Shown here in pieces: positions 10,700-24,585 of a stretch of DNA of 64,000 nt. A program made the position numbers and the translations under genes. Source of the stretch: Caprella mutica (lineage: Eukaryota > Arthropoda > Malacostraca > Amphipoda > Caprellidae); NCBI GenBank assembly GCA_947561585.1, contig CANNZV010000329.1, positions 124,001-188,000 of the forward strand. The letters are read 5' to 3'. The notes below the pieces were generated by a model, which saw only the letters and a program-made list of their open reading frames with translations, searched no databases and was not told the DNA's origin. The stretch's first letter is position 1; every line of letters begins with the position of its first letter.

Positions 10700-12970
10700 A
10701 ATGAAGCTTTGTTTGTCTAAGATATGTTTAAAGATTTTTATAGTAGAATGTTAGGTTTTTCCATTTCGTGAGTTAACCACTTAATTGTCAGCACAAAAGA
10801 TATTCTACTGACCAAATGTACAATAGGTTCTAGGTATTGAGCATAATAATATAATTGCAATTATTAGATTAATCTGTCCTCTCGGTAATTACTGTATCCC
10901 AGTATTTGGAACCTGAAAAATTGCTTTGCCACCTTGTTACGATTTGATCAAAATGAATTTGTATTTCTATAAGGATAAGCATTTAAGCATATATTGTAAA
11001 CATATTTTTCTAGATTCTTGCGCAATATGGTCGATGCTTCTTCAAAATGAAATCATGTATCGTGTTTTTAATTCTACGGTTCCACTCAACAAGTTTTGTA
11101 TGTCAATTGCTAGGTTATCCTAATTGTAACTTCATTCTATTTGATACTTATAATTACGAATGGTTATCTGAATACTCTAACCGTATAAGAACTTTAAGTG
11201 TATTTAAAGAAGGTCTGCTTCTTCTAGCAGGGGGCCTTTAGAAAAAGTGAAGGTATAGACAAAACTATAGTAAGTAAGCAACTGCATTGATCATACTCCA
11301 TCTTCAAGGCATATTCCTATTCTCCGTAAAACATAAAATATTTTAATAACTCTTCTCTTGACTTCTTAGCCGCTTAAGAACTGTTTTCATACGTTTCACA
11401 TCAATCAATCAAGTTCAACGATTCACATGACCAGAGCATAAACGGAGGGAAAAGTTATATAAGGGTCATGTAAGATTAAATAGTTTCCAAGCTTCTATCT
11501 TTTATGGCGTCTCTATAACTTTTTTCTGAGGTATTTTTCATTATATTTTTCTGTGAATTCTTGTCAACGCTTTTTCAGACAGTGTCTATGAATTGAATAT
11601 CTATCGAAAACTAACCATATTTGGTTATTTTATTTTCCCAGAAGAGTTTGTTTGAAGATGGTAAATCCGAGCCTAAAGTCACCCATCATTGTGAAATGCT
11701 GTAAGGATTTATATTAATCTTAATTGGGTATGCTAATTTGTATACTCACTATATTAAATGTTCAAACCTTATCACTTTCAAACAGAATTCATCTCTAAGT
11801 TTAATCAATTTTACATATTTGTTTCGTTTTTGTAAATTCTACTAAATTTATGAATCGAAGTGCAACAGCAACACAAAATATAGATATATTTACATACGAA
11901 CAATAGCTTATATATTCCAAAGATGCCTGCGACTATAGCTACATATTAATGAAAATTGAAGATTCAATTATTTATGAATAGCATTAATATTATTAAGATG
12001 TCAGAGGTTAGCATAAAAAATGTCACTATTATCAGCTCGTTGGTGTTTTAAATCTTTTATCTTAACTTGTATTACACATTGTAATGCATTATAAATCAAT
12101 AAACTTGAATTAAAGTGCACCACATGAATATTCATTGCAAATCGTCTTACTTTAACAGAATAATACACCAGTACTGACAGGGATCTAAATATCGACTTTT
12201 AACTGGAATTTTCATTTTTCCATAATTTATTACGATATCAAAATATGCAGCACAATTAACAATAGAAAACATTTCTAATGCCAAAATTGACAAAGAAAAA
12301 TATAGAGTAAAGAGTATATCTAACTGGTGTAGTGTCTAGGAGATAGATAGACCCTTTATTCTCGGAGAATTAGAGGTTGAATAAAAGAAATTAATTGGGA
12401 GTAAATGGACTAAGTGGTAGTTAAATCCATAACCATATATTAATTAAGAAAAATCCTCAAAATGCTAGCTATACCCTTTACTCTATTCTATTCAACTAAC
12501 TTACTAACGAATCTCTTCCATTAGCCTCTATAATTTTAAATAAGTTCTCTCCATTTGATGATTGGATCAATTTAAACTTCTTAGGAAAATGTTTATTATA
12601 TATAGGAAAAGTTTGGTGTTTGAATGCTGAACTTTCTCTTCCAAAGTACAGATTATTTCAGCTGAAACTTTCAATAATTCAAAGAATGCTTCATTAAAAC
12701 TATCTAACTCTGAATTTATTTAGGAATTTGTTAATAAGTGCTAGATATTGGAATACTTTAAATTCAGAGGATATATATTGTTATTCTTATTATACTATAC
12801 GAAGTTTTTTATTAATTTATACTAATCAATTAATATATATTTGTGATTAATATATATCTAATGAAGCGTTTTAAAATTATGGTAGGTTTCTGTTCACTTT
12901 ATTACTTCAATCTTAAGTTAACTTTAATTCTTAATCATAATAAATCATTGTACGATTCATTAAATGCATT
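10700..12970. other. AT-rich intergenic DNA, no feature seen
   Basis: Several 60-65 codon frames occur (10926-11241, 12843-13040) but none shows a motif or splice context. They are probably chance. Confidence 0.35.
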
Positions 12971-12979
12971 GTTATTGTT

Positions 12980-13425
12980 GGTGGCCGAAAATATCGGTCT
13001 TGAAATTTTCGGTATTGAAATTTCGGTATCGGAATTATAAATGACCTCTCAACATAAATGACCGTTGCGTAGTTTTCTGTATCCGCTAGTTTGTTGTACT
13101 GCACACTTCATGATTGTTTAAAGACCTGGCAGGGGGGAGGGGGGTTCTGTGGACGATACGCCCCCCAATACAACTAATTCATAAATTTTATTTATACCTG
13201 AAACCGAATATTCCGAGACTGAACCTTCCGCTCAAATCTCATCTTAAATACATGTCAAAATTATTAATGTTACGTATCATTTTACAACGGTAATGATGTT
13301 ATCCTCTTTTATTAAATAAACTACACACTTCAGTGCTCATAATTTCAACTTTATCTGTTATTGTTCTCTAATAACACCATTACAAACTGTGACCGACTTT
13401 TTTGGGACCGAAATTCCCTAGAACC
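12980..13425. mobile_element. Foldback element FB-F with GGTTCTAGG cap
   Basis: The left end begins GGTGGCCGAAAATATCGGTC. The right end, read inward, begins GGTTCTAGG then GAATTTCGGTCCC. Short CGGTATTGAAATTTCGG-type units fill both ends. The flanking nonamers GTTATTGTT (971-979 of the 12-kb block) and GAGATTGTT (13426-13434) match at 7 of 9 positions, consistent with an old 9-bp target duplication. The interior includes a G-run (13131-13144) and no open frame. Confidence 0.6.
13131..13165 (+). other. G-tract / C-tract pair inside FB-F
   Basis: GGGGGGAGGGGGG is followed within 25 bases by CCCCCC. The two can pair, or the G-run can contribute to a quadruplex. It is very unusual composition for this window. 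Confidence 0.5.
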
Positions 13426-13652
13426 GAGATTGTTATTGGTGGTGCTAGTTGGTTGCTGTCACCCTTTAATTGTTTGTTGTTCATTGGTTATCGTAAACAA
13501 TTAGATAGTCTTTATATTTTGATAGCATATGCAGTGAAAATGTCAAGAGAAATGTGTTCAATAAGGATTTCATTAATCTTCATAAATAATATACGGATCG
13601 CACGTTATTGTTAATTGTTGTGAATATTGATCCTATTTTATAGTAAAATATT

Positions 13653-14098
13653 TTTTATGTTTATCGTCAAATATTTGTAATGTTTATTGTCAAATATTGG
13701 TGATGTTTATCGTAAAATATTGGTAATGTTTATCGTAAAATATTGGTGATGTCTATCGTAAAATATTGGTAATGTTTATCGTAAAATATTGGTAATGTTT
13801 ATCGTAAAATATTGGTAATGTTTATCGTAAAATATTGGTAATGTTTATCGTAAAATATTGGTAATGTTTATCGTAAAATATTGGTAATGTTTATCGTAAA
13901 ATATTGGTAATGTTTATCGTAAAATATTGGTAATGTTTATCGTAAAATATTGGTAATGTTTATCGTAAAATATTGGTAATGTTTATCGTAAAATATTGGT
14001 AATGTTTATTGTAAAATATTGCTAATGTTTATCGTAAAATATTGGTAATATTTATCGTAAACTATTGGTAATGTTTATCGTAAACTATTGGTAATGTA
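13653..14098 (+). repeat. 23-bp minisatellite
   Basis: About 19 copies of the unit TAATGTTTATCGTAAAATAT + TGG. Central copies are identical; edge copies carry substitutions (GTCAAATATT at the left, AAACTATTGG at the right). Confidence 0.95.
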
Positions 14099-14335
14099 TA
14101 TCATTATAGGGTCGGACGGGGTATCACTGCGCACAATCCCACAAACTCTGTATTTACTCAAAAACTAAATGTACAAGAGAAACTCTTTTTCTTGTGATAA
14201 AATCATCATGAATGAGTATATTTCTCAACCTGTTTTAAAATAATATAAAATACTTATTGGCGATTTTTCGTGCGCAACTTTTAGTTAGTGTATAGGGGTA
14301 TCACTGCGCACATGATGGGGTATTACTGCGCATTG

Positions 14336-14620
14336 CATAAATACAACACTCCTCTCCCCCTCCGAATCACCATATCCCCATTTTATAAATACTTCTCCCC
14401 TCCCCATGTAAACCCCCTTCCTTCCCCATCTAAAAACTACTCTCTTCCCATCTAAATCCCCCTCTTTTCCCATCTAAATCCCCCTCTCTTCCGATCTAAA
14501 TCCACTTTTACCCTATCTAAATCCCTCTCTCCCCCATCTATTTCCCCTTCCCCCATCCAAATCCCCCTCTTCCTCATCTAAATATCTGCGTTTCCCTAAC
14601 TAAATGGCATCTCCCAATAT
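14336..14620 (-). repeat. Pyrimidine-rich degenerate tandem repeat
   Basis: Repeated CCCCTCTCTTCCCATCTAAAT-like units of about 20-25 bp; a few related units recur at 14770-14820. The minus-strand frame through it (14285-14473) is compositional, not a gene. Confidence 0.65.
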
Positions 14621-14899
14621 AATTGTCCCTTACTTTTTAAACACATATTTAATGATCTGCAACAAATTTAACTGTTTTATTTTCGTAACAAGTTAACTAA
14701 TGAATACTTATATCAAATAATATAATAGGACCGTAGATTTATTGATTATCAATATTTTAATTCAATAACCTCTCATCCTCCCACCTAAATACCCCCTCTC
14801 CCTATCTTAATAACCCCCACATCAAGTAGCATAGTTACTACGATTGTAAGTTTATTGTTAATCGATATTATAATAAAAAAATACCTTATTCAATATTTA

Positions 14900-15700
14900 T
14901 GTTACACTTAGGATCATCAGGACACACTTAGGATCATCAGGACACACTTAGGATCATCAGGACACACTTAGGATCATCAGGACACACTTAGGATCATCAG
15001 GACACACTTAGGATCATCAGGACACACACAGGATCATCAGGACACACACAGGATCATCAGGACACACACAGGATCATCAGGACACACACAGGATCATCAG
15101 GACACACACAGGATCATCAGGACACACACAGGACACACACAGGATCATCAGGACACACACAGGATCATCAGGACACACACAGGATCATCAAGACACACAT
15201 AGGATCATCAGGACACACTTAGGATCATCAGGACACACTTAGGATCATCAGGACACACTTAGGATCATCAGGACACACTTAGGATCATCAGGACACACTT
15301 AGGATCATCAGGACACACTTAGGATCATCAGGACACACTTAGGATCATCAGGACACCCATAGGATCAATAGGACACACTTAGGATCAATAGGACACACTT
15401 AGGATCAATAGGACACACTTAGGATCAATAGGACACACTTAGGATCAATAGGACACACTTAGGATCAAAAGGACACACTTAGGTTCAACTGTACACACTT
15501 AAGATCTGGAGGAAACTCTTAGGATCAACAAGACACACATAAGATCAACAGGACACACTTAGGATCAATAGGACACATTTAGGATCAATAGGACCCACTT
15601 AAGATCTACAGGAAACTCTTAAGATTAACAGGACACACATAAGATCTACAGGACACACTTAAGAACCATAGGACACACATATGGATCAAGAGGACACACG
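14900..15700 (+). repeat. 20-bp minisatellite with variant blocks
   Basis: About 40 copies of GACACACTTAGGATCATCAG. Variants are grouped: an ACACTTAGG block, then ACACACAGG, then ACTTAGG again, then an ATCAATAGG block, with decay at the right end. This patterning implies local amplification of variant units. Confidence 0.95.
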
Positions 15701-16619
15701 TATAGCAACAATTAATGTATAAGAATAGAGAAGATAAATATGAATAGAGAACATACATAGAAACAAGGAGATAAAACACACTTGATTTTGTAACAGATAT
15801 ATAGAAAGTAAAAATATTCTAGAGAATTAATGTAGTAAGCAATAGCTAAGTTAGTAACAAATTTTCTAATTTTTGTCTCATATCTCAATACTAAATAGAT
15901 TGTTAATTAAGATTAATAAACTTTAGGATATATAGCTTAAATAGAAAGACGGTATCCAACATACAACCATTGGTCATAAAATTCATTGTCAGGTCCAGGT
16001 TTTTCCACCCTTCTCCTGATGATGAATAGAAATCTTTCTATTCGAAAGCTTGATATCTGAAAAAACCTTCAACGCAGAGTTTAAATAACCTCTATTATTA
16101 TGGATTTCCCGTTGAGTTTGAATCTTTTCAATCAATATTTATGTCTTCATTAAAAGCTAAAACTCATAATATTTATATTTATTTTTAATGATGCGCAGTG
16201 ATACCCCTCTACCTCAAAATTATCTGGGGTATCACTGCGCACGGTTGTGGCGGGAAAACCGTTAAAACTGAGAACCTGAAATTTGACATAATGTAACTGT
16301 TAATGTTTGTGTTGACGTGTTAAAACAATATAAATCTATAAATATTGGCTCTACAGTTATTGAAGAGTTTGAGGGATTTAAAAATCACCAGCAAATTTTT
16401 TTTTTCAGATCGTATTGAGAGCACTACATATATCGAGACTTAACTCTAGAAATACTAATAGGATAATGGTGCGTCGTGATGTTTATGGGAGAAAAGAAGA
16501 TGCTTGAAATGACGGTGCAATCAGATTTAGGCTAAAACAATTGGTTTTAAAATTACAAGAGATGCGTGGTGATACCCCATAAAAAGGATATGCGCAGTGA
16601 TACCCCGTATAAATTTTTG

Positions 16620-18110
16620 TGTCCCGTATAAAAGACGATAGACTGTTTATGTTTTAACATCATATATTATTACGATAAGATGTTCGTACAATAATTTAAC
16701 TGTCTTAGTCCGATTCTCTGTTTTATCATTGATTATTTATTTATTGGTGAAAAGTACAAGAAAATGAACATAAATTCATCAAGCCCTTTTATAATTAAGG
16801 ATAGGATATCTTCGGGCATATTTAATATAGTCTCTTATAGCGGATGGTCATCGATTTTAATTATTTTATAACTGTGAGATCAGTTATTTTTTATACAGGG
16901 CTGCTAAGAAAACCCTTCATTTTTTGGGAAAATGGTCAAACTTGCATGGTACTATTTTCTTCATATACTGAACAGTTAGATCTGTATCAAATTTTGTTCA
17001 AACAGAACAGTTTAAATTTCTGACTACTTGAAATTGAGATCTAATTCTTTTGTTAATTATTCCATAAAAAACTAGTGTACGGTAAAGCATTAAGAAGTAG
17101 TTAATCAATAACTCATCCAATTATAAAATGATACTTTTTAATGGAGATAAATTGGTGACTGTAACACATGTTTGCGGTTTTAGTAACGAACGAATGGAGG
17201 CGGTAACGAATGATAATTTTAGAATATGAAATGCATTAAAGGATACAATGAATGAGCTATCTAAAAATTCTGATAATGTCTTATAGCCAATTATTTTAAA
17301 TAAGCGTTGCATGCAAATCGGATACTGATTTGTTAATGTTTCTGAATTATTATTATTGTTTAATAAAATATATATTGAATCATTTTATTTGCTTTAATAA
17401 ATTTATAATTCATGTGAATTGAATGTTTTCTTAAATGTATGAAATCCATAGTAACGTAATTTGTCAACTTAAAACTTGCGTGTTGTTAAAAAGATATAAA
17501 CAAACTTTATGTTTCAGACAAATTCTTTAATAAATTAAATATATCGCATAGAGTATATTCCAAAGAGTGAAATGTGAAGGTATTCTCGCAATGTTTTGTA
17601 CCAAATGTTTCTTGAATGAGAACTAATAAGATAATAAACTAATCCTCTTGAAGCCTCAAAAGACTCTTTGGAATACCTCCTAACTTCGGTCACACGGTTT
17701 GGTAAGCTGCAAACTATTCACATTTAAACATTCATTTAATAAAGTGTATTAGAAGATTAATATATAAAAAATACATCAGCAGCGTCGTGATTTTTGGTTC
17801 AGACGGTTGGGCAGCCTTATCGTACATTTAAATGACTTTATAAGCTTTGAATATATATTTTATTGCTATTTAGATTGAAAAATTATACAAGAAATGTATA
17901 TCTCTTTATTTTAAATATAATTATACCTTAAATATAAATAATTAAAATAATTATTACAGAAACAATAAACTTTATTAACAATATCGTTCTTCAACTGTTT
18001 TAATATAATAAATTATTATTATACAAGTGAAAGTTTTTAATAATATACGAACAAATATTGAAACAAGTCAAATCTGTGTTTCATTCAGTCTCCCTCCTAT
18101 TTGTTCATTA
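16620..18110. other. AT-rich intergenic DNA, no feature seen
   Basis: No gene, RNA or repeat is supported. The 63-codon minus frame at 17121-17312 has no motif. Confidence 0.35.
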
Positions 18111-18111
18111 T

Positions 18112-18172
18112 TTCAATTCTCATTCACTCTATCAATTCTCATTCACTCTATCAATTCTCATTCATTCTTCCC
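18112..18172 (+). repeat. Short tandem repeat, three units
   Basis: Three near-identical copies of TCAATTCTCATTCACTCTA. The open frames over it are repeat-driven. Confidence 0.7.
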
Positions 18173-18179
18173 TTCCATT

Positions 18180-20990
18180 TCAAGATTCAAAGGGAAGATC
18201 AGATACGATCGTAAGAGACTGGTCACATCTGTTCACTAATTTCGAGGAATTCCTTGTAATTGAAACATAGCTTTATCAGATTTGGTTAGAAATAAGATGC
18301 AGTTGGTGGGCTCAATGAAGGGTAAATAATAATAATGAAAAACCAAAATGGAAACTTCTGATTAGTAATAATATATTTAAAAAAAAAACAGTGTGGTATT
18401 ATATAATATAATTAAAAAAACCAGTTGAAGCAGCAATTTTCCTAAAATGACAGGGATAAATATTTCTATTTTATCTCATGGAAACGTTAATTCATTATTT
18501 GTACATTTTTCTTGAATTTATAATAATTGTAACTGTTATAAGATCTGTTCCCAGAAATGATACTATTTTAAAGATAATATCACATTAGTAAGTTAGTAAT
18601 TGAAGTAATTTATCTTTTGTTATATAATATGTTTTGTAGTATTCTTTTATAATTTTTGTCTTTACGAGGTAAAGGTATTGCATTAAATATGAAAATGAAG
18701 TATAATCGAAAAGAAGAAAAATTAAATATGGATATCTTCTAACTGAATTGAGATAAAAAAAAAATTACTGAAAAGAGATCTAAGACGTTATTCTCTTAAG
18801 AAATCTAGGCATTTGAAGTCATAATTTTTTTCTCGAATTTTTCTCGAACAATATTTCATGACGTTCAGGTCTTCACAATCTAGCTCTGATGGGCATTCCC
18901 AAATATTTTAAATTTATTTAAAAAAAAAAAAAAAATTCAATGCTAGTATACGAATATCCACTGCAAATATTAATGAAATAGCTAGGCAATATCATATTTG
19001 AAACTATTAAGCTATTGGGAAGTACGTTGATATAAAGTAATATCATTTAAACAAATGACGACATTTCTTAATATTTTGTATCACTAAATTATTTCGAAGC
19101 ACTTAGACCCTGAAAATTATTCATTGCTTCTGATGGTTTCGATGCTCCAGTTTGTTATTGACAAGAAATTGAGAAGCCAATCTTTTAAAGTAGCAATTTC
19201 ATGAATTTTTAGGGCATCGCGTTGGAGAGAATTGTAATTTCAGTCGCTCATTTTCATACATTTTTATCTACATAACAGATGAGACTGAACACAGTATATA
19301 TGACAGGGTCGGTGGAGGAATGAGCACAAGTCACAAAACTTGAAATTAAAGTTTTCCATGGAAAATAAAAGAGCATTAACTCCATCAGTATTTTATGCAA
19401 AGACATGTATTAATACTTTAATTGTGTAATATCTCAGTAAGCCTTCAAAATAAATCTACAAACGTAGGATGCTTCTCATGAAAAATGTGGCTTAAACCCA
19501 ATTCCTATTATATCAGTTACACTTGACTAGTACAGTTATTTATATATACGTATAACCTGTAATTATACATTTATCCTATATTATAATTATTCATACTTGA
19601 AGTATTATAATTAAACATGTATCAAGTACTATAATTATCGTAATAAAAACATACTTCCTTCTATTAGTGCTAATAAATAGAAAATTATGCTTCAGAAAAT
19701 AACTATAACATCAAAGCCTTATAGATAATTTTTATATATTTAATTACCTCATTGATATTTATTTATCAATGCACAAACATTTATTTTCAGATTAAATATC
19801 ACAACAATTGTAGAATATTTTATTAAGTATTATTAATTAGAATAGAACGGATATTATTAATGGAATGAATACTTTTTGTTTAAATGAATAACTAACTATA
19901 AAATTATTTAAATAATACATTAGTAAGCGATCATTATCCCATTATTTTTAAGAATAATATGAAGCCTTGTAGTAAAAACTTTGCATTTAGTTATTTTTAG
20001 TCTGAATACTTTGCAGACAGCTAAAAATAGTCCCAACCAATAATAGAAAACTGGAGAGTCTACCCGAGTAAATTGTATTAAAAGTTTGAACTGCAGTAGA
20101 ATGGTTTGGAAATTTGATTTCAAGTCATTCAATTTTCAGAAGAGTTTATTACTACAGTTTTATTGCAGTAAACTCTCAATTTTAAGATAATTTGATCATC
20201 CATTTTAATTTTCATAATTGGTTTCACTTCAGTTATTAAACTTTTACGTCAGTTATTTAAGTTATTAAACAATATATATATATATAGATTTAACATATGT
20301 ACTCAAATTTATATGTACTCAAAGTTATACTAATGTTACCTGACAGTAACTTTTCTATTGCTCATGATTAACAAATTCATTCGAATGCGTATCTCAAACT
20401 TTTAAATGATCTATACAATTATTATTCTTAATATATTTCTACAGTGATTATTCTATTTTGTTAATTGTTTCTTCAAATTTATTTTTCATTCATTCATTGA
20501 TACAATTATTATAGTTCACTGATTTATTTCATTCATTTAATTTACCATTTTTTCATATTGAATTTCATTTTTTAGATGCAATTTAAATGCAATCAAATTA
20601 ATCAAACTGATACTTTATCTGCAGTAAATCAACATGACTGCATTTTCATTTTTTGCACAGGGGTCTATTAATCTCTATTTATATAATTAGTAAATAAAAA
20701 ATCTTTAATTTAAAAAAATATTCCTAATCAAGAACTATCGTCAGAATATTTTCTCGATTATTCAAGCATGAGTCAAAAGCAGAAATGTAAAAGTAATGAA
20801 CTGAAGCTTTTTGTTATAAGAGGATAAATTATAATTACTTTTCTCCCAGTAAATTTTTTCAATTTAAATTGCATGTTCTTTGAAATGAGTGAATTAATCT
20901 CTATAATTTAAACTTTTATATTCTGATTGTTAATTTGCAATCTGATAGTAAAAGAATTAACTATTGATAACACATGTTACAGTTGTGAGA
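18180..20990. other. AT-rich intergenic DNA, no feature seen
   Basis: Only microsatellite-like runs (A-run at 18920, TATATA at 20272-20285) and chance frames. Confidence 0.35.
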
Positions 20991-21004
20991 TTCAGAACAT
21001 CTGT

Positions 21005-22860
21005 ATGTAACCTGCTCTCTAATAGTGTAACCTGCTCTCTAATAGTGCAACCTGCTCTCTAATAGTGTAACCTGCTCTCTAATAGTGTAACCTGCTCTCT
21101 AATAGTGTAACCTGCTCTCTAATAGTGTAACCTGCTCCCTAATAGTGTAACCTGCTCTCTAATAGTGTAACCTGCTCTCTAATAGTGTAACCTGCTCCCT
21201 AATAGTGTAACCTGCTCTCTAATAGTGTAACCTGCTCTCTAATAGTGTAACCTGCTCTCTAATAGTGTAACCTGCTCTCTAATAGTGTAACCTACTCTCT
21301 AATAGTGTAACCTGCTCTCTAATAGTGTAACCTGCTCTCTAATAGTGTAACCTGCTCTCTAATAGTGTAACCTGCTCTCTAATAGTGTAACCTGCTCCCT
21401 AATAGTGTAACCTGCTCTCTAATAGTGTAACCTGCTGTCTAATAGTGTAACCTGCTCCCTAATAGTGTAACCTGCTCTCTAATAGTGTAACCTGCTCTCT
21501 AATAGTGTAACCTGCTCTCTAATAGTGTAACCTGCTCTCTAATAGTGTAACCTGCTCCCTAATAGTGTAACCTGCTCTCTAATAGTGTAACCTGCTCTCT
21601 AATAGTGTAACCTGCTCCCTAATAGTGTAACCTGCTCTCTAATAGTGTAACCTGCTCTCTAATAGTGTAACCTGCTCTCTAATAGTGTAACCTGCTCTCT
21701 AATAGTGTAACCTGCTCTCTAATAGTGTGACCTGCTCTCTAATAGTGTAACCTGCTCTCTAATAGTGTGACCTGCTCTCTAATAGTGTAACCTGCTCTCT
21801 AATAGTGTAACCTGCTCTCTAATAGTGTAACCTGCTCTCTAATAGTGTAACCTGCTCCCTAATAGTGTAACCTGCTCTCTAATAGTGTAACCTGCTCTCT
21901 AATAGTGTAACCTGCTCCCTAATAGTGTAACCTGCTCTCTAATAGTGTAACCTGCTCTCTAATAGTGTAACCTGCTCTCTAATAGTGTAACCTGCTCTCT
22001 AATAGTGTAACCTGCTCTCTAATAGTGTGACCTGCTCTCTAATAGTGTAACCTGCTCTCTAATAGTGTAACCTGCTCTCTAATAGTGTAACCTGCTGTCT
22101 AATAGTGTAACCTGCTCCCTAATAGTGTAACCTGCTCTCTAATAGTGTAACCTGCTCTCTAATAGTGTAACCTGCTCTCTAATAGTGTAACCTGCTCTCT
22201 AATAGTGTAACCTGCTCCCTAATAGTGTAACCTGCTCTCTAATAGTGTAACCTGCTCTCTAATAGTGTAACCTGCTCCCTAATAGTGTAACCTGCTCTCT
22301 AATAGTGTAACCTGCTCTCTAATAGTGTAACCTGCTCTCTAATAGTGTAACCTGCTCTCTAATAGTGTAACCTGCTCTCTAATAGTGTGACCTGCTCTCT
22401 AATAGTGTAACCTGCTCTCTAATAGTGTAACCTGCTCTCTAATAGTGTAACCTGCTCTCTAATAGTGTAACCTGCTCCCTAATAGTGTAACCTGCTCTCT
22501 AATAGTGTAACCTGCTCTCTAATAGTGTAACCTGCTCCCTAATAGTGTAACCTGCTCTCTAATAGTGTAACCTGCTCTCTAATAGTGTAACCTGCTCTCT
22601 AATAGTGTAACCTGCTCTCTAATAGTGTAACCTGCTCTCTAATAGTGTGACCTGCTCTCTAATAGTGTAACCTGCTCTCTAATAGTGTAACCTGCTCTCT
22701 AATAGTGTAACCTGCTCTCTAATAGTGTAACCTGCTCTCTAATAGTGTAACCTGCTCTCTAATAGTGTAACCTGCTCTCTAATAGTGTAACCTGCTCTCT
22801 AATAGTGTAACCTGCTCTCTAATAGTGTAACCTGCTCTCTAATAGTGTAACCTGCTCTCT
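21005..22860 (+). repeat. 20-bp satellite array of about 93 units with higher-order structure
   Basis: The unit AATAGTGTAACCTGCTCTCT repeats without length change for 1.86 kb. Point variants CCCT, GTCT and GTGA are not random. A 10-unit cassette (CCCT, two standard, CCCT, five standard, GTGA) begins at about 21530, 21830, 22190 and 22450. The GTCT-CCCT pair at 21430 recurs 660 bp later at 22090. No other sequence interrupts the array. Confidence 0.97.
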
Positions 22861-22869
22861 TATATCACT

Positions 22870-24095
22870 CAGTGTCTCTAAAAACTATCGACAGGTTTCA
22901 TAGTTCCATAGGAATTTAGTTTCAGTTCATGTAGACTTGTGTAGAACAGTTGTGAGGTACAATTTGTTTTTAATATAATTATTCTGCAGAAAAGCGATTC
23001 CTTGGCACTATAAAAAGAGACAGTTGGCATTGGTTAGATGAAATATTTCAGTTACTATTGGGAATGGAATGGTTGAAATATTCAATAGAAGTTATGGTGG
23101 GTGGGGTCATAGAAGATACCATCATTCTCAATATAAGAAGTGCCCACCATATTTTCTTACTTAGTATGTATAAGAAGTATTAGCTTTTCATTGTCACTTT
23201 GATGAAAGTAATTCATTATAAGAGTTAGGTTAAATTGGAATACATTTTTGATATCTAAATATTTTATATTAATATCAAAATCTTAGTTTTTGCTGTCTAC
23301 AAATTATATATCAATATCTTAGTAGATAAATAATTTTCTGTTGTCTACAAATTTATATTAGAATCTTGTTAATAAATTACTTTATATTGTTAACAAATTT
23401 TATATCGATATATTAGTTGGTTAATATACATATTAGGTATAAAATTATTTTGCCATGGAAATGATATTGAATTTCATGATTCCTGCCTATATTACATTGT
23501 TCATATAAATAGTTATAAACAATATCTATCCTATCATGTTTCACTTCTTATGCATATATAAGTATGTCATAGATAATAAATACAATGTTTATAGTTCATA
23601 AATCAAACACAATGAAGATATATTACTTCTAAACGTGTAACTAATAAACATTTGAATATAATATACTACATATATCAAGTTAGTTCACTCATTATATATT
23701 GCAATATTTTATGAATGGAATAAATTAAAGCTATTGTTTCGTTAATTTCACTCACTAACAAAATAATGTTGGTAATTTTTGTACGTGTAGCATGCATAAG
23801 TCATCACATATTCGTATGATTGATTAGACTGTTTCGTAATTCATATAGAATGTTGGGGCAAAGAATTTATAGAAACCACGGAATGTGACATATTCAATAA
23901 CCGACATTTATAGGGTACAATAAGGGAGAATCAATTTACTATATATCATTCACTGGCATTAATTGTAATTTGATAGATTAGTGTTTCAACATGTATGTAG
24001 AGAGAGGAATTATTGTTTGAGTCTATTTGATGAACGTTCATTAATTGTGACACAATATTTTACTATGATTTGTCACCGTCTTTTAAATGGTTACC
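22870..24095. other. AT-rich intergenic DNA, no feature seen
   Basis: No supported feature. The stretch 23250-23420 has loosely repeated TGTCTACAAATT / TTAGTAGATAAAT words. Confidence 0.35.
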
Positions 24096-24097
24096 CA

Positions 24098-24420
24098 AAT
24101 ATCCATTAAGCTTTGAAAATTATATTAATTAATTCTAAATATAATTAAATCTTTCCACGGTGTTATTGATGATGAAATTGAAGTTAATTCAGATCATTTT
24201 CCATAATAACGCTATTTGAAAAAAAAGGCTTACAATTCGAATTTATTGTCACTACTATAGAAGAGGTAATATCAGAACTTACTATAAAACTTGTTGTTCA
24301 ATCATATTAAATTATATAGCTACTTTTCAATATTAATATTGAAAATCAAGCACTCTACCGATTACTTCCTGCCTGTGAGTTTTTGTGACGACATCTACCG
24401 ACTGCATTCCACTCAGATTG
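24098..24420. repeat. Segmental duplication, copy 1, distal block
   Basis: Matches 33738-34325 collinearly: TTTTCCATAATAACGCTATTTG versus the same with AGCG, the GGTAATAxCAxAA segment, and CTTCCTGCCTGTGAGTTxTT versus CTTCCTGTCCCGTGAGTTAT. It lies 3' of the minus-strand peptide gene and shows that the duplicated unit is larger than the gene. Confidence 0.55.
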
Positions 24421-24585
24421 AAAATTTATTCGAATTATGCTTTCAGTAACTCAAATATGAATTCTTGAAAGCAATTCACTACAACTCAGGTAACTGATAT
24501 CAGCAGGTGGGCTGGCGGGTCTACAGCCAGAGAACCTGTCAGACTGACAGGTCCATCTACTTCACCTGAGTGATTGGTATTAGAG

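Larger units (their letters stand above)
14118..16606. mobile_element. 2.5-kb element bounded by inverted GGGGTATCACTGCGCA motifs
   Basis: The 16-mer GGGGTATCACTGCGCA occurs forward at 14118, 14295 and 16226, with one substitution at 14317. It occurs inverted at 16192 and 16591, with a degraded inverted copy at 16563. The outermost copies face each other, so they may be terminal or subterminal inverted repeats of a DNA transposon, with nested or deleted relatives inside. Near the right end a short frame starts MVRRDVYGRKEDA and then stops, which may be the start of a dead transposase. The interior carries a pyrimidine-rich repeat and a 20-bp array. The exact ends and superfamily are not certain. 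Confidence 0.5.
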
